Of a stretch of DNA of 64,000 nt, positions 21,273 through 33,921 are shown piece after piece. Under the pieces are notes generated by a model that was given only the letters and a program-made list of their open reading frames with translations, had not been told where the DNA came from and made no database searches. How positions within the stretch are numbered: position 1 is the stretch's first letter; every line of letters starts with the position of its first letter. The stretch comes from Agrostemma githago (taxonomy: Eukaryota > Streptophyta > Magnoliopsida > Caryophyllales > Caryophyllaceae), in NCBI GenBank assembly GCA_958450325.1, contig OY288256.1:42922953-42986952 (forward strand), written 5' to 3'. The translations under genes and the position numbers were made by a program.

Positions 21273-23652
21273 TCGTATCCTTTGTTCACATACTTGAATA
21301 GGTATTTAATGGATCGTGCTTGATTGCACCACTCAACGTTTATGTGGGCGTGATATCTCGACAACAGCTCTGCGTTGTATGGAACGACAAAGCCATTGTG
21401 GACACTAACGCCGCCCTTCTCGACATTTACACCATTGTCCCTCCTCTTGTACATATGGTATCCATCACCGCCAACCGTTGTCCGTTCGCAAAAGGGTTTG
21501 GGGAACCTCTTTGTGCAAACACCATCAACCATGCAAGGAGATTTGGGATTGGCATGCCCGCACGGACCGTGGATCATCAAGTCCTTTACAACTTCATATA
21601 GTGATGGGTTTTCCAACGGGTCAGGAATCTCGGCGGATATAATAGTGTCCACGTCACCAGCTTCTGGGAATTTGTCGTCCCTCTCCAAAAAAAGAAGGAT
21701 GTGAGCATGAGGGAGACCTCTTTTCTGGAACTCCACAGTGTACACGACTGCACGCAAATGGTAAATGACGATGGATAAGTTGAGTATTTACAGCATTGAA
21801 ACAAAAATAGCATAACGAAAGATATGTGTAATCAGAGAGGTTACCTGCTCTCGTCCTCCCAAAAATATGATTGTCCTTAAAATCATTGATAAGGAGGTCC
21901 AACTTCTGTTTGAATACACGAGTTACAATGTCGGGCCTATCCTCTGGGTTCAGCCTTCTCTTTTTCACAAACCTAGTTATCTCTGGCCATTTCGGGTTGC
22001 AGGTGAAGGTGACAAATAGATCAGGGTATCCACACCAACGACAAATTGTCATCGTATCCTGGTAAGTCTCACGCCTGTATCCCTTACCACCGACAATGCT
22101 TGAAGGGAGTATGTACTTGACACCTACAGATGATGAGTCAGTCTCGCCGCTGGCGGCAGCTGCGCGCAACTGCTTCGCGTTTTCAGATCGAAGCTTCGGC
22201 TGATTGAATTTCAAATATGTCAACCGTTGTGCCTCTATCATTGTATATCCGTCGACAATTAATTGCTGTAGTAATCTGCATCCTCGAAGTAATGTATCGG
22301 GTTCTACGTCGGGTGGTCTGTCTTGCAACGAAACGCAAACCACTCTCTTAAAGTTAACTTGTCGTGTGCCGTGTCAGGATTGCGACTTGCTTCGACTGAT
22401 TCCTGACAGTGTTTGATACCCAAACGATAACCGTCCTCACCTAGTGGAAAAAATAGAGGGTACTGAAGCGGCAAATACGATGGATGGAGTTCAGATATAC
22501 GTTGAAGGCGCCCGCACCTTTCTTCGATTATTATGTCCTTGCTTTCAATGGTATCCTCAATGTCACCGACAATAAGTGCGGCAACTTCAGAAACAGTAGG
22601 AAGATTATATTCACGTCCGTCTGTACATCATGCACAAATCAACCGCAACCTAACCTCACACATGTCATCGAAATTCAGTATGCTATCCCTGGCCATACGA
22701 AATGACTGTGCTAAGGAGTTGTATGCGTCAAGCATAGACTTAATTTCAGCCATTATCCCGTCATCAAACCTATCTACACTGGATGACTGCCCCCTGCACA
22801 TAATTACGCATAACATTGCAAAATTTTTAATGTAGAAAACACAAAAAACTGTGATGATATATGGAAATTATTATGAGGAAGATATGACACCTTAAAGCAC
22901 GCTTCCTGTTACTAATCTCGTCATTGGTGTCGTATATGTAAAGTTGACAGAATCTGGGTGGCTCATTGATCGCAGGCAACAAACTGCCAATCAGGTGCGA
23001 GTTCTGCCCACCAATTCTATAAGTGTATGGGCCACGACCACTGTTTACAAAGTCATCTACTTTGCCACCACTTGAAGTAAATGAGTGAGCTGAATTGTAC
23101 ATCCTGATATTATCAATGAAGTGTCTACTTTTGGGATGAATACCATGTAAGAGATCCTTGATTGGTTGGGGGGGTTCGGTGAGATACGGTAATTCAACCA
23201 CACCATCTCTACAGCACATGGTGAAACATTGGGATAAGTGGTCTACGACCCATTCTCGATCTCTCATTGTACCACATGAACGCGGAGCACTTCTGGCACT
23301 TATACTCCGGATCCCCTAAGTCATCGTACCCTTCCCATCCTGTGATAAAATACATGAGAAACAAATTATGGTTAGTAAGTATACATCACTGGTATGTATT
23401 ATACTAATTCGATAACCTGTAGCTACGGCGTGGCTGGTTTCAGACATTTCCTCCTCGGTTAAAGCTGACCCGAAAATGTCACGTGCTAAACTTTGAATAA
23501 TAGTGTCACTTTGAGTAAACTGGCGAAATCGTTTGTTGCTGCTGAGGCGCTGGGGTGTGGTTAGGTCGTTGACATATGCCTCACGAATGACGTCTAGAAC
23601 ACGCTCAAGGGAAGCTGCTTCGTTGAAACATAACAATAAGCTACTATACAAA
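21273..23652 (-). pseudogene. Helitron Rep/helicase, N-terminal and HUH Rep part, broken
   Basis: Encodes the rolling-circle nuclease domain that nicks and joins Helitron ends. Reading down the minus strand: a Cys-x2-Cys zinc-like motif (about 23290), the Helitron_like_N block with Arg-Glu-Tyr-Asn-Leu-Pro (about 22610), the segment with Gly-Tyr-Arg-Arg-Glu-Thr-Tyr-Gln-Asp and Thr-Cys-Asn-Pro-Lys-Trp-Pro (about 22080-21980), a 97-bp GT-AG intron (21844-21748), the HUH motif Pro-His-Ala-His-Ile-Leu (about 21695), and the two-tyrosine motif Tyr-Leu-Phe-Lys-Tyr-Val-Asn-Lys-Gly (about 21305-21285). Another intron lies at about 22890-22797. Lesions: stop at 22628-22630, frameshifts near 22325 and 23250, and the Gypsy insertion at 21268. 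The catalytic motifs themselves look intact. The gene resumes at 11324. Confidence 0.92.
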
Positions 23653-23679
23653 TTATGAATGCCAGGAGATAGTTGCTCA

Positions 23680-24803
23680 CTAAAAAGAATAAGTAAACGG
23701 AAAAATGTTAATGACCTTAGATAAGGTCATCAGTATGTGGAGAGCTATGTGTGGATGCATTTGGGTCATATATGTTGCGCGCTCTGCGCTCCCTAAACTT
23801 GATGACATGCTTGCGTCGTGCAAGCATCGACCGCCATTCTTGGTGTGGATCATTCGCAGTGTACATCGATTCTTCATATGAATTATCACTTTCGCGCCTA
23901 TCTGCCTATATGAGTCGACGGTCAATTCTGGTTTGTTGGGCTGTAAGAAACCTGTTAAGGTATTTTTCCAATTCGTTCGCTGCATATCGTTGAACAGTTA
24001 GTCACACTGAATTCATCAACAAAGAATGTAAAGAATACAAAGGAAATTGGGTCAGTGACTATTGGGGTACCATCTTGAAGCTGCTGCCTACTACGATCGA
24101 AAACATCTGGCTGGTCCAAATCCGTCTGGTGTAAAGTAGCATCCACCTTCGACCGTTTATTACCATGTTCGATGTTCACCACAGGAACTTCGAATCAAGA
24201 CGCGATGGCAGTAAGAAAAAGATTGACTTTCAAAAAAACGGCAAAACATGATAAGCCTTATACAAAACTGCGAAATCTGAATTAGAAGCATTCTTAATGT
24301 CAGGTACCTGATGACGTTCGAGAACATTCACCTAAATGGTTCTCAGATGCCGCAGACGATACGGGCGGTTCTTCGGTATGACAGTTTGAAATGTCTTGGA
24401 AGGCTTTCCTAGAATTTACTACATTGGCATGGTTATGATGAACGTGAAACACATCTGTGTTAGTGAATGTTTGGAGGATGGTACCATAGTAATATAGACG
24501 AAGTCGAGACACTAATCTACAATAGGAAATCTTACCAGCACGACACCTGTTGACAACGGGTGTATGGCCAATTCTAGACACATTCTCACATAAGGTAGAC
24601 TCGGAGACGTTGGGGGAAAGGTGGGCAGCAGACTTCCTCTTTTGACGAACATCTTTGCGTGTACTTGTTTTTTTGGTAATCGTTCCATCGCTGCACGTAA
24701 CTGAAAGAACACTCAGAAAAGGCTGCAAAATGGTGGAGTTCGGTAACACATAAGCGCATGGTAACAATTTATATGCAAGCTGAAGTACAAAAGCCACTTC
24801 CAT
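23680..24803 (-). pseudogene. Probable N-terminal exons of Helitron Rep/helicase
   Basis: Open segments on the minus strand, at about 24803-24300, 24182-23955 and 23985-23680, lie directly upstream of the recognised Rep exons. The first contains a Lys/Arg-rich stretch, typical of the poorly conserved start of plant Helitron proteins. Frames change between segments, by introns or frameshifts that cannot be told apart here. The true start is not identified. Confidence 0.45.
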
Positions 24804-26138
24804 TTCCCATCATATGTGACAATAAATTGGATTGTGTTACCAATGGAATGGGTAAATGGGTTGTAATCAATTATTTTGATTAGTTGGAATGTAAGTGGAC
24901 ATTGTGTGCGTAAAAATATACATCGACATTTTACGTCTTCTGAAAAACGAAACAGAGATGAAGTACAGTCGATGCTTGTTTATTGTTGATGGTCCTCGGA
25001 CAGACGATACACCTGAGTAATAATTTGTAGATTACATTAGAGATAGACATAAATCAGGCTTATATTGCACTATGAAGAATAACAATAATTAGTTCCTGCA
25101 ATATGGTATTCGTGGTGCTTAACATCTGAATCTGGGAAGCACGATGGAAGGTGTCTGAGAGTAATATTACATCCCGGAACGTGTATGTATAATGCACGTT
25201 GTAACGAATTTCAGTAGTTGTGAAAAGAATGTCGTAGTAAATGACTGCAGAAATATGGTAGGACGCAGCATAATGAATTTTATGATCCGTGAACAATGGG
25301 CTAAGTTGTGAAAATGAAGAAATGACACGGAAGTGAATTACATAAAAAATAAGTTAAAAAAATTTGATGTGTAAAAAATCACACTATGTAAAACTAAAAA
25401 ATTATACAAAAAAAAACTGTACTACAATTGAATGTTAATTTGTAGATTGTATTAAAGGTAGACTTAAATGGAGCTCATGTTGCGTAGAAATTGTGACGTA
25501 TACATAAGTACAATATAACAAACTATATAAGTATACAAAGAAACAATTACACTACACGTTAGAGAAGTGGTTTAAAAAGTTGTAAAATAAAACTGATTAT
25601 AATATTTTACGAGGACAACAGTTAAATAACCGCCAACAGATAAGTGTGGGAGTCCAATTAAGTCACCAAGTAGAAATATGTATGTCCTGCAGTTGAAAAC
25701 ACGACAAATATATAAGTAAGACAATAAAGGGAACAAAAAACAAAACTAACAACGGAAGCAGGAGGAGTACTTAAATACATTGTTTGAAGACATCTTACGA
25801 AGTATTATAGGAGACGGAAGGCGTCTCAACAATTTATGAAAAAAGTTGTGGGGCCAAGACTGCATTGTCCCTGCAATATTTATTCTAGTCTATACATGTG
25901 CAGCAACGAACACAAAAACAGGTAAAATAGACAGTACAACTAAATTCAGATAAGATAGTTGAGATAAAATGGTATGCAAATATTCCACTACATGAGTGTA
26001 GATATGCAAGGTCAAAATAGCAAGTCTTAAAGGGTGTAAAAAACACCCTAAGTAGATTAAAAATGTATCTGAAAAGTAGTAAACAATAATCGGACGGCCA
26101 TTTGCCACATCATTGGAAATATTTTAATGGAAGACGAT
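24804..26138. other. Helitron intergenic region between RepHel and RPA
   Basis: AT-rich 1.3 kb between two genes transcribed in the same direction (minus). It should contain the promoter of the Rep/helicase gene and the 3' end of the RPA gene. No reading frame or clear motif supports more. Confidence 0.45.
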
Positions 26139-28705
26139 TTAAGGTGAAGCAGATTTCCCTTTCTTGACAGCAGATTGAGCATCAGAGGCACCACCGACTG
26201 GAGTACATGGTTCGACTTCAAGCGAATCACCATTCCTCTTCAGGGGTGTATGCCTCGAAGAGCTGGAAGCGATTTTAGAGTCAACGACCTTAATGTCCAA
26301 AGAAAAAGTAGAGTCATAATTTGCGGTATAAGGTTGGAATGAAAAACACTTCCACTTAAAAATCAAACATGCAACATATTAAAATGTGTGACGAAAATAA
26401 GGAATACCTTACTGGAATGCGAAGTTCCATGAACTTCATGTACTCCTCCAGATATGGCATCCGCAGGTTGCGTAGGTTCTCCGTGAACAGTACGTTTGAA
26501 ATTCGGATTGCTTAGAGTAGTTTTCGATAGACCATACTCGTCCATTATTTTCTGGAGACAAAAGAGTAAGTTGCAATCAATATAATTTTGAGACTTACAA
26601 TGTTAAATATGTGGAAAAAAAACAGGAACAAAAATAGTTAAAAGACAACCTTAATTGCCTCTTCGTACTTCATGTGCCACATGTGTATTTTGTCTACGTC
26701 GTCAGACATCCAGGAAACTGTGTAAGATGTAGACGACTGTTCGACATTGAACTTCTCGTCTATTTTTATCTTGAAGAGGAAGCGATTGTCAATGAAAGTG
26801 GCTAGCTCTGCAGGCATAGAATGATCTTCTCCATTCTGGTGGAAGTAAAAGAGCTGAGGTTAGGTTATACAAAACAAACATTGACAATGAAATCTAATAG
26901 AATTGTACAGTTAAACGAATACCTTCTCCATCTTTGCAATCAACTCGGTGGCACTGTAGTCGAGAAACTTTTCGACCTGATGATCAAATGCAACAAACTG
27001 ACATTCAATTCCAGAGAAATCCATAACTGCAAACTTGACTTGAAACCTGTAACGACGATGAGGACAGTTGCTATTAAAAGAGATTTCTGCATAGCAAGTA
27101 CTAATTTGGATAGGTAGTTATGGGAGACTCACTTAGGGTTGTTCTTCATGAAGCCAGTTTTGCTTCCATCACATTTCGGATTCTTACAAAACCACCTCCC
27201 TTTATCGTTCTTCACTGCCTTTGATCTGCAAGAATTGCAGCTATTGTAGTACCACCCCGCTGTAGAGTCAATGTCAATTATGGTTGCCACGGTATAGAAC
27301 GACCCACCCTATCAACGATTTTAATGGTTGTCAATAATATGTAGAATTGTACATATATAGAAGATCAATGTAAAGGAGATATGAATAAACCTTTTCGCTT
27401 TCAAGAATCTGTTTTACAGAAAGAACTTCATCTACCGGAATGTGGAAGCTCTCACCATCCGCAGCTTCATCGATAATTTGTAATGAATTGCTAGGAGCTT
27501 GAGATGAAAGACTGCAGGATCATATCACACGATGTTAAAAAAGAACACTATGAAAGAATAGAATAAATTATTGAATCATGATAGTATAAATTTAAATATG
27601 TAGAACCTCTCTTGAAAGGCATCGACTTCGGGCAACTTTGGATTAACTTCAAATGTCGTTGCGTTGAAGGTAGTTTGCACAACCCAAGAATCTGTAGTGT
27701 GAGAACAGAGTGTTACTTACTTCGAAAGAATAATTGTGAATAAAACATCAGTAGAACGGACGACAAGGTGAGGTACTTATTGTCAAATAGCTTCGGCTCC
27801 ACGCATCTAAGAACAACTACTTTCGACTGGTGAGGGTTGGGTAAAATAGCCAGTATCTCAGGTACATCCACGGCATGCGGTGCCCACAAAGTGCATTGAA
27901 GAACGTCGCCACTAAGCAGACAGAAAAAAGGGAACAAAGTTGTGACAAAATTACAAATTTGAAGGTAGAACAAAAGAGGAGAAAGAAAGAGAGGCGTACT
28001 ATGTATCTTCCAACTTGATTTTTCTACACTTAAAACCGTTCTTTTTTTCAGTAATTGGTCCAATCTCGTAGACCTTACCAACAACATCTGCATAGGAAGA
28101 AATTCATAAAAAAACAGACGTACGGAGAAGTAGATTAGTAAGAAAAAACCATATGCAATGAAAACTTCACAAAAGGATACCTATGTACTGATTGACTGCA
28201 ATTTTGCCATCATTGATATCCTTAAAGCTAACAAACCGGTAGCAATTAGACGGTACTGAGACATCGTTAGGCAAGTGAGTAACTTTAGTGGAGAACTCGA
28301 CATTCAATCTGCAGGTATGAGTGGTGGCCTTGTCTACGCCTACATTGGGGCCAACGGTCAAACTACGTAGACTGTACACCTGGCCGGTGACAAATTTGTC
28401 ATTGAACCTACTCAACAACGATTTTTTAATAGTTGCCTGTAGCAAATCATTCTGGAATCACGGACAAAAGAAAAATGGATTGGGATCAAGTTCAACCAAA
28501 ATATATAGATAACAGCAATACAGAAAGAAATTAATCAAATGGATGTAACAACCATAGCATCGATGAGCAGCAACTCAACAGCGTCAGTTGTATTCTTGTT
28601 CGTGTAGTTCGGCCTGTTCCATCTGTAAATCACCCTAACGGTTAGATCCTTCAACCTGACACCTTGAGTTAGGTTAGCAATGGAAACAAAATTCGATTGA
28701 GACAT
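26139..28705 (-). CDS. RPA1-like single-strand DNA-binding protein of the Helitron
   Basis: Multi-exon homologue of the large subunit of replication protein A, which coats single-stranded DNA; such genes are typical of plant Helitrons. About eleven exons with GT-AG borders can be traced. Exon 1 (28705-about 28553) starts MSQSNF. Exon 2 (28451-28181) carries the first OB-fold with a Tyr-Arg-Phe-Val-Ser-Phe-Lys-Asp-Ile block. Exon 3 is 28087-28000 and exon 4 27911-27777, with Leu-Gln-Cys-Thr-Leu-Trp typical of the second OB-fold. The exon at about 27309-27131 carries a zinc-ribbon, Cys-x2-Cys...Cys-x4-Cys, as in the C-terminal RPA1 domain. Later exons run to a TAA at 26139 after a Ser/Lys-rich tail. 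Splice phases join cleanly for exons 2-4; the junction near 27777-27693 does not join in phase by eye, so one small defect is possible. No in-frame stop was seen in the recognised exons. Confidence 0.85.
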
Positions 28706-29160
28706 TGTTCAAAGCGGGGAGAAAAAAACGAAAACGATATTAATAGATTAACGAAACTGGGGATGACTGCAGACATGACAACGAAAAAACACAACATATA
28801 AATAGAATAAGATGTGACTGAAACCCAAATTAAGGAAACGAAGAGGCGAATATTGATTGAGTGTGAGGTATTTCCGAGATAAATCATGATTAAAGGCGTA
28901 GGGTTACGATGAAGATGAGTAGTTAAAGAAATTGGTAAAACCGGTGATGCATTATCGAGAAGGTGGGATGAACATTTACAACCCTTCCTCGTGAAATGGT
29001 GAACAACATCAATGATTTTGCAAGATCGATGGAAGAAGATGGATGATCGGAAGATTGATTTGGTAAAGGAGGTGATTAATTATGCCTCGTGAACTGATGA
29101 TGAGATTTAATGACATGAAATCAATTTCGTGTAATTAACATACTATATGTTTTTATTGCA
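28706..29160. other. Helitron 5' region, RPA promoter side
   Basis: Sequence upstream of the RPA start codon, with no coding signal. It presumably holds the promoter of the RPA gene; no confident TATA box was chosen. Confidence 0.4.
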
Positions 29161-29174
29161 TATTAGTTACAAAT

Positions 29175-29364
29175 TGATTCCTTGGATCAGTGGTTTGTGC
29201 TCAAGGGATATGTCCCGGAGGTCGCGGGTTCGAATCCTATCTCATTGTTTTTGTGAGGTATTTGGTCGAAAATTTACACAGAACTTGCAAACGCGTTCAC
29301 ACTGGAGGGGGAAAATATTTTACACAGAACTTGCAAACGCGTTCACACTGGAGGGGGAAAAAAT
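29175..29364 (+). repeat. tRNA-derived (SINE-like) head and 46-bp tandem duplication
   Basis: TTGGATCAGTGG (about 29182) resembles a pol III A box, and GCGGGTTCGAATCC (about 29224-29237) matches a B box, spaced as in tRNA-derived SINE heads. It is followed by two tandem 46-bp copies (29273-29318 and 29319-29364) containing ACTTGCAAACGCGTTCACAC. No cloverleaf typical of a functional tRNA was found. It lies about 90 bp inside the Helitron 5' end. Confidence 0.5.
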
Positions 29365-29452
29365 TGTATCAAAAATAATGACTTATTTCAAAATGGAGGA
29401 TCCTCATTGTGTCATGTCATTGTAAATGGTCTTTGCTTTAATATATAAGAGA

Positions 29453-31150
29453 TTTCTATCATCTTATTATAATTTCTCGATGTGGGATAATTTTACTTAA
29501 ATTTATAGCTTTAAGAACTTTTATAAGACAATTTTTTTGTTAATATCTAAAAATGAATGATCTCTTATTTGTGATATAGAATTTCATCACCTCATCATAA
29601 TTTTTCTATATGCGATAATTCTAGTTAGGTTTATAGTGTTATAAACTCTTTTTAGAACTCAGATTTTTGTTAACATCTAAACACGAATGATTTTTTTTCC
29701 ATCAGCTTACGGTCCTAAGAGAATTTTTAAGACTCAAATTCTTTTAACTGATATCAAAGAAGAAATGATCATTATTTATAATATAGAATTTCATCACATC
29801 ATCATAATTTTTCGATGTGAGACAACGTTAGATAATTATAATAATAAAATAGTTTGTTTTTATATCTAACTTAAGAGTGAGTGATTACTCTTATTTATAT
29901 AATAAAATTCGATCACCTTATTATAATTTTTCGATGTGGGATAATCTTACCTAAGTTTATAGTCTCAAGTACTTTTGTAAGACTCAATTTTTTTTATCTA
30001 AGAACGAATTATTTATCTTATTTATAATATCAATTATTTATTATCGATTACCTTATTATAATTTTTCGAAATAATTTTGATTTAAGTTTAGATATAATCT
30101 TAAGAACTCTTGTAATAATTTTACTTGAGTTTATAGTCTTAAGAGATTTTTTAAAACTCAATTGAGTTTTGGAAGATATCTAATAACGAATGATTAGTCA
30201 TAGTTTGAAGGAATGATTACTTTTATTTGTATAATAGAATTTCATAGTATTATTGTAGAATTAATTACTCTTATTTATTAGTTATAATATATTTCATCAC
30301 CTTGGTATAGTTTTTCGATGTGAGTTTATGTCATTTAACTTCATAGTCTTATTAAGATATTTTGTAAGATTCAATTTTTTTTTATTGATTTTAAGAATGA
30401 ATGATGAGTCTCATTTATAATATAGAATTCTATTATCATATTTTTTTTGATGTCGGATAATTTACTGTCTTAAAAAGTCTTTTTAACACCCAAACGAACA
30501 CATGTTACTCTTATTTATAATATAGAATATCATCTTACTTTTATTGTTTTGATGTGAGACAATTTTAAGTTTGTAGTCTTATTAAGAGTTTTTTTAAGAC
30601 TCAAAAGTTTTTTAGTCGACACTAAAAAACAATGATTACTCTTATTTATATTATAGAATTTCATAACCTCATCAAAATTTGTCAATGTGGGATAATTACG
30701 TGAGGTTATAATCTTAAGAGTTCTCTATGACTCAAAAGATTTTTGGTGGGGATATCTAAGAACGAATGTTAACTATTATTTATAATATAGAATTTCATCA
30801 CCTTATTATAATTTTTCGATGTGGGATAACTTTAATATCTTTATATGTAATAAACTCATCACTTTTTCGAGCAAATAATATGAAACAAATAATATGAAAT
30901 TTATACTCTAATGAAAGCATTTTCTACAACGAATCTAATTAATTCATTTTTATAATTTTTTTTACGATAACTTTTTGTTAAACGAAATTTAAAGAATTTT
31001 AGGTGAAAATTATAAATCATCATATTAATATAACAGATTAAATATATTATTGTAATAATTAAAAGATTCTCTATTTAATTTTTATTATTATTAATGATAC
31101 TTTCCTAAATTGAGATTTGATGTAACGGACCAATCACATCGCTCGAAAAG
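29453..31150. repeat. AT-rich tandem repeat array, segment 3
   Basis: Resumption of the 135-bp repeat immediately after the Helitron. Near 30840-31100 it passes into a variant with TTTTTCGAGCAAATAATATG, which recurs at about 32180-32210, hinting at a longer higher-order unit. Confidence 0.85.
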
Positions 31151-31165
31151 TTCCTCCTTTATACT

Positions 31166-31166
<1 letters not shown>

Positions 31167-31221
<55 letters not shown>
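31167..31221. repeat. (TA)n microsatellite
   Basis: Uninterrupted TA dinucleotide run of about 55 bp, next to the second Helitron end. Confidence 0.95.
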
Positions 31222-31223
<2 letters not shown>

Positions 31224-31247
31224 ATTGATGTACTCTATTCTATTCTA

Positions 31248-31525
31248 CTAGTTGGAAAGCCCGTGCGATGCACGGACCGATTTTTAGTGACAATGATAAT
31301 GACACCAAGTTATAGGATTGCATAAATTTTGAGACTACGCAACAGTAGAAAGTAAGTCGAAGATAAAAATATGTGTAAGGGTAAAGAAATATTATCCACA
31401 TACGTGAATGTGTTTATTGTGAGGTCATATATGCGGTAACATCAAATTAAATTATACGCGTACATTGCATTTAAAACTCGTAATATCTCTCTTTAAGACA
31501 ATACTCGATAAATATTTGTGCTGAT
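31248..31525 (-). mobile_element. Short Helitron or Helitron 3' fragment
   Basis: On the minus strand the end reads CCGTGCATCGCACGGG, a hairpin, then CTTTCCAA and CTAG followed by T (A at 31247 on the plus strand). This is a Helitron 3' terminus of a family related to the large element. The host tandem repeat resumes at about 31520. The 5' TC end could not be fixed; no coding sequence. Confidence 0.65.
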
Positions 31526-32900
31526 AGTTGATATCTAATTAAGAAAACCAAAAATGACTTCAATTTATGATCATAGGATCATCCCCTTAAGATAATCTTT
31601 CAATGTGGTACAATTATACTACGGAGTACTTTCTCCTTCCTTTTATCTCCTTCCATATTCTATTTTCGTCCGTTTTTCTATCTTCCTCCCATCGCAAATA
31701 CGGAGTATTTTTTATTTGGTCTAACATTTTTACTATATTAACCTCACTTTTTACTTATAAATACAATTATAGAAATGAAAAATATTTAATTCATACATAT
31801 GACGTTATTCTTTCAATGTAAAATAGTTTTTACTTAATTTTATAGTCTTAAAAGCTCTTTAATTTTTGTCGATATTTAAGGAAAAATTATATAATGAAAA
31901 TTAATCGCCCTATTATATAATTTTTCGATGTGAGATAGAGTTTTTTTTCTAAGACTCAAAAGACGTTTGGTTAATATCTATTGACGAATGATTAATCTTA
32001 TTTGTAATATAGAATTTAATCAACTCATCATAATTTTTCGATGTGAGATAATTTTACTTAATTTTATGTCTTAAGAGATTAAGGATCAAAAGATTTTTTT
32101 GTTGATATCTAAGAACGGATGATTATTCTTATTTATAATATAGAAATTTATCACTTAATATAATTTTTCATGTAATAGATTCATTACTTTTTCGAGCAAA
32201 TAATATGAAATTCATAACTTTATAATAATTTTTCGATGTGAGAAATTTTACTCAAGTTTATAGTCTTAAGAGTTTTTTAAGACTCAAAAGTGTGAGATCA
32301 TTTTGCTTAATTAATTTAATGGTTTTAAGAATTTTTTTAAGACCCAAAAGAGTTTGTTTTTCTTCTAAGTTATTATGGACGAATGATTACTCTTACTTAT
32401 TTAATTATATAGCAGAATTCGATCATCTTATTACGGTGTATATTTTGGACAAATGATTATTTAAAATGAATGATTTCTCTTATTTATGATATCTTATCAT
32501 AATTTTTCGATGTGTGATAATTCTACTTAAATTTATAGTTTTAAGAACTCTTTTTAATTAGGACTCAAAAGACTTTTCTGATTGATATGTAAAGACGATG
32601 ATTACTTCTGTTTATAATTTTATATAATAGAATTTCATAACTTTTTTGTAATTTTTTGATGTGAATAATTTTTATTTCATAGTCTTAAGAGGAGTATTAT
32701 AAGATTCAAATTTTTTTTGATTAATATCAAAAAACGAATATTTCTCTTATTGATGATGTAGAATTTCATCACCCCATCATAATTTTTCGATGTGGGATAA
32801 TTTTACTTAAGTTTATAGTCCTACAAAGTTCTTTTAGGACTCAAAAGATTTCTCGTTGATATCTAAAGACGAATTATTACTTTTACTCCGTATTTATATA

Positions 32901-32990
32901 CTCCCTCCAACCCACTATAATTTACCCACTTATTATTTTAATCCCTCACAAATGAATAAAAGTGGGTAAATCATTGTGGAACAGAGGGAG
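32901..32990. mobile_element. Stowaway-like MITE, 90 bp
   Basis: CTCCCTCCAACCCACTATAA at the left and an inverted copy ending GAACAGAGGGAG at the right, with TA duplicated on both sides (32899-32900 and 32991-32992). TIRs of about 30 bp leave almost no interior. Confidence 0.88.
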
Positions 32991-33834
32991 TAGTAGAATT
33001 TCATCACCTTTATTATAATTTATCAAAGTGGGATAATTTTACTTAAATTTATAACTTTAAGAGCTTTTATAAGACAATTTTTTTTGTTAATATCTAAAAA
33101 CGAATAATGTCTCTTATTTGTGATACAGAATTTCCTCACTTCATCATAATTTTTCGATATGCGATGATTCTACTTAGGTTTATAGTCTTAAGTGTTCTTT
33201 AGAACTCAGATTTTTGGTTAATATCTAGACACAAATGATTTCTCTTTTCCAACAGATTACGGTCCTATGAGTATTTTTAAGACTCAAAATTTTTTTAGGT
33301 GATATCCAAGGAACAATGATTATTATTTATAATATGGAATATCACCACCTCATCATAATTTTTCGATGTGAGACAACGTTAGGATAATTATAATAATAGT
33401 AAAAGAGTTTGTTTTTACATCTAACTTAAGAATGAGCGATTACTCTTATTTATAAGAAGTAATTAAATTCGATCATCTTATTATAATTTTTCGATGTGGG
33501 ATAATCTTACTTAAGTTTATAGTCGTATTTTTGTGAGACTCAATTTTTTTTTTTTATATATTTAAGAATGAATGATTAATCTTATTTATAATATCAAATT
33601 CCATCACCTCATAATTTTTGGATATAGAATATTTTTGACTTAAGTTTAGATATAGTCTTAAGAACTCTTATAATAACTTTACTTGAGTTTATAGTCTTAA
33701 GAGGTTTTAAGACTCGATTGAGTTTTTTGGAAGATATCTAATAACGAATGATTAGTCATGTTTAAGAACGAAAGATTACACTTAGTTACAACATAGAATT
33801 TTATCACCTCATTATAATTTGGAGCTTGAAATGA

Positions 33835-33921
33835 TTACACTTAGTTACATTGACGTTTTCACTCACCTATGAATAGTGTCCAAAAAGCAAATACAAAGAA
33901 TCAAATGGAACGGAGGGAGTA
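33835..33921. mobile_element. Stowaway-like MITE remnant
   Basis: A right end ATGGAACGGAGGGAG followed by TA is recognisable at 33906-33922. The left end is not, so it is truncated or diverged. Confidence 0.4.

Larger units (their letters stand above)
2326..29452 (-). mobile_element. Large Helitron with RPA, Rep/helicase and XS-domain cargo
   Basis: Read on the minus strand the element starts TCTCTTATATATTAAAG (at 29452) and ends with a 9-bp hairpin followed by CTAG (at 2326). It is flanked by A (2325) and T (29453), the AT insertion rule of Helitrons. Removing it rejoins one copy of the host tandem repeat. The 27,127 bp include about 11.5 kb of later insertions (solo LTR 5302-6871, Gypsy element 11330-21267), leaving roughly 15.6 kb of Helitron. 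Gene order from the 5' end: RPA1-like gene, Rep/helicase gene, then two plus-strand XS-like genes before the 3' hairpin. RepHel plus RPA is the known content of large plant Helitrons; the XS-like genes are extra cargo. The Rep/helicase gene is broken, so the copy should not be autonomous now. Confidence 0.88.

Noticed and set aside
29175..29250. Functional tRNA gene
   Set aside because: Box-like motifs are present but no convincing cloverleaf with acceptor and anticodon stems. The same holds for 35707-35786.
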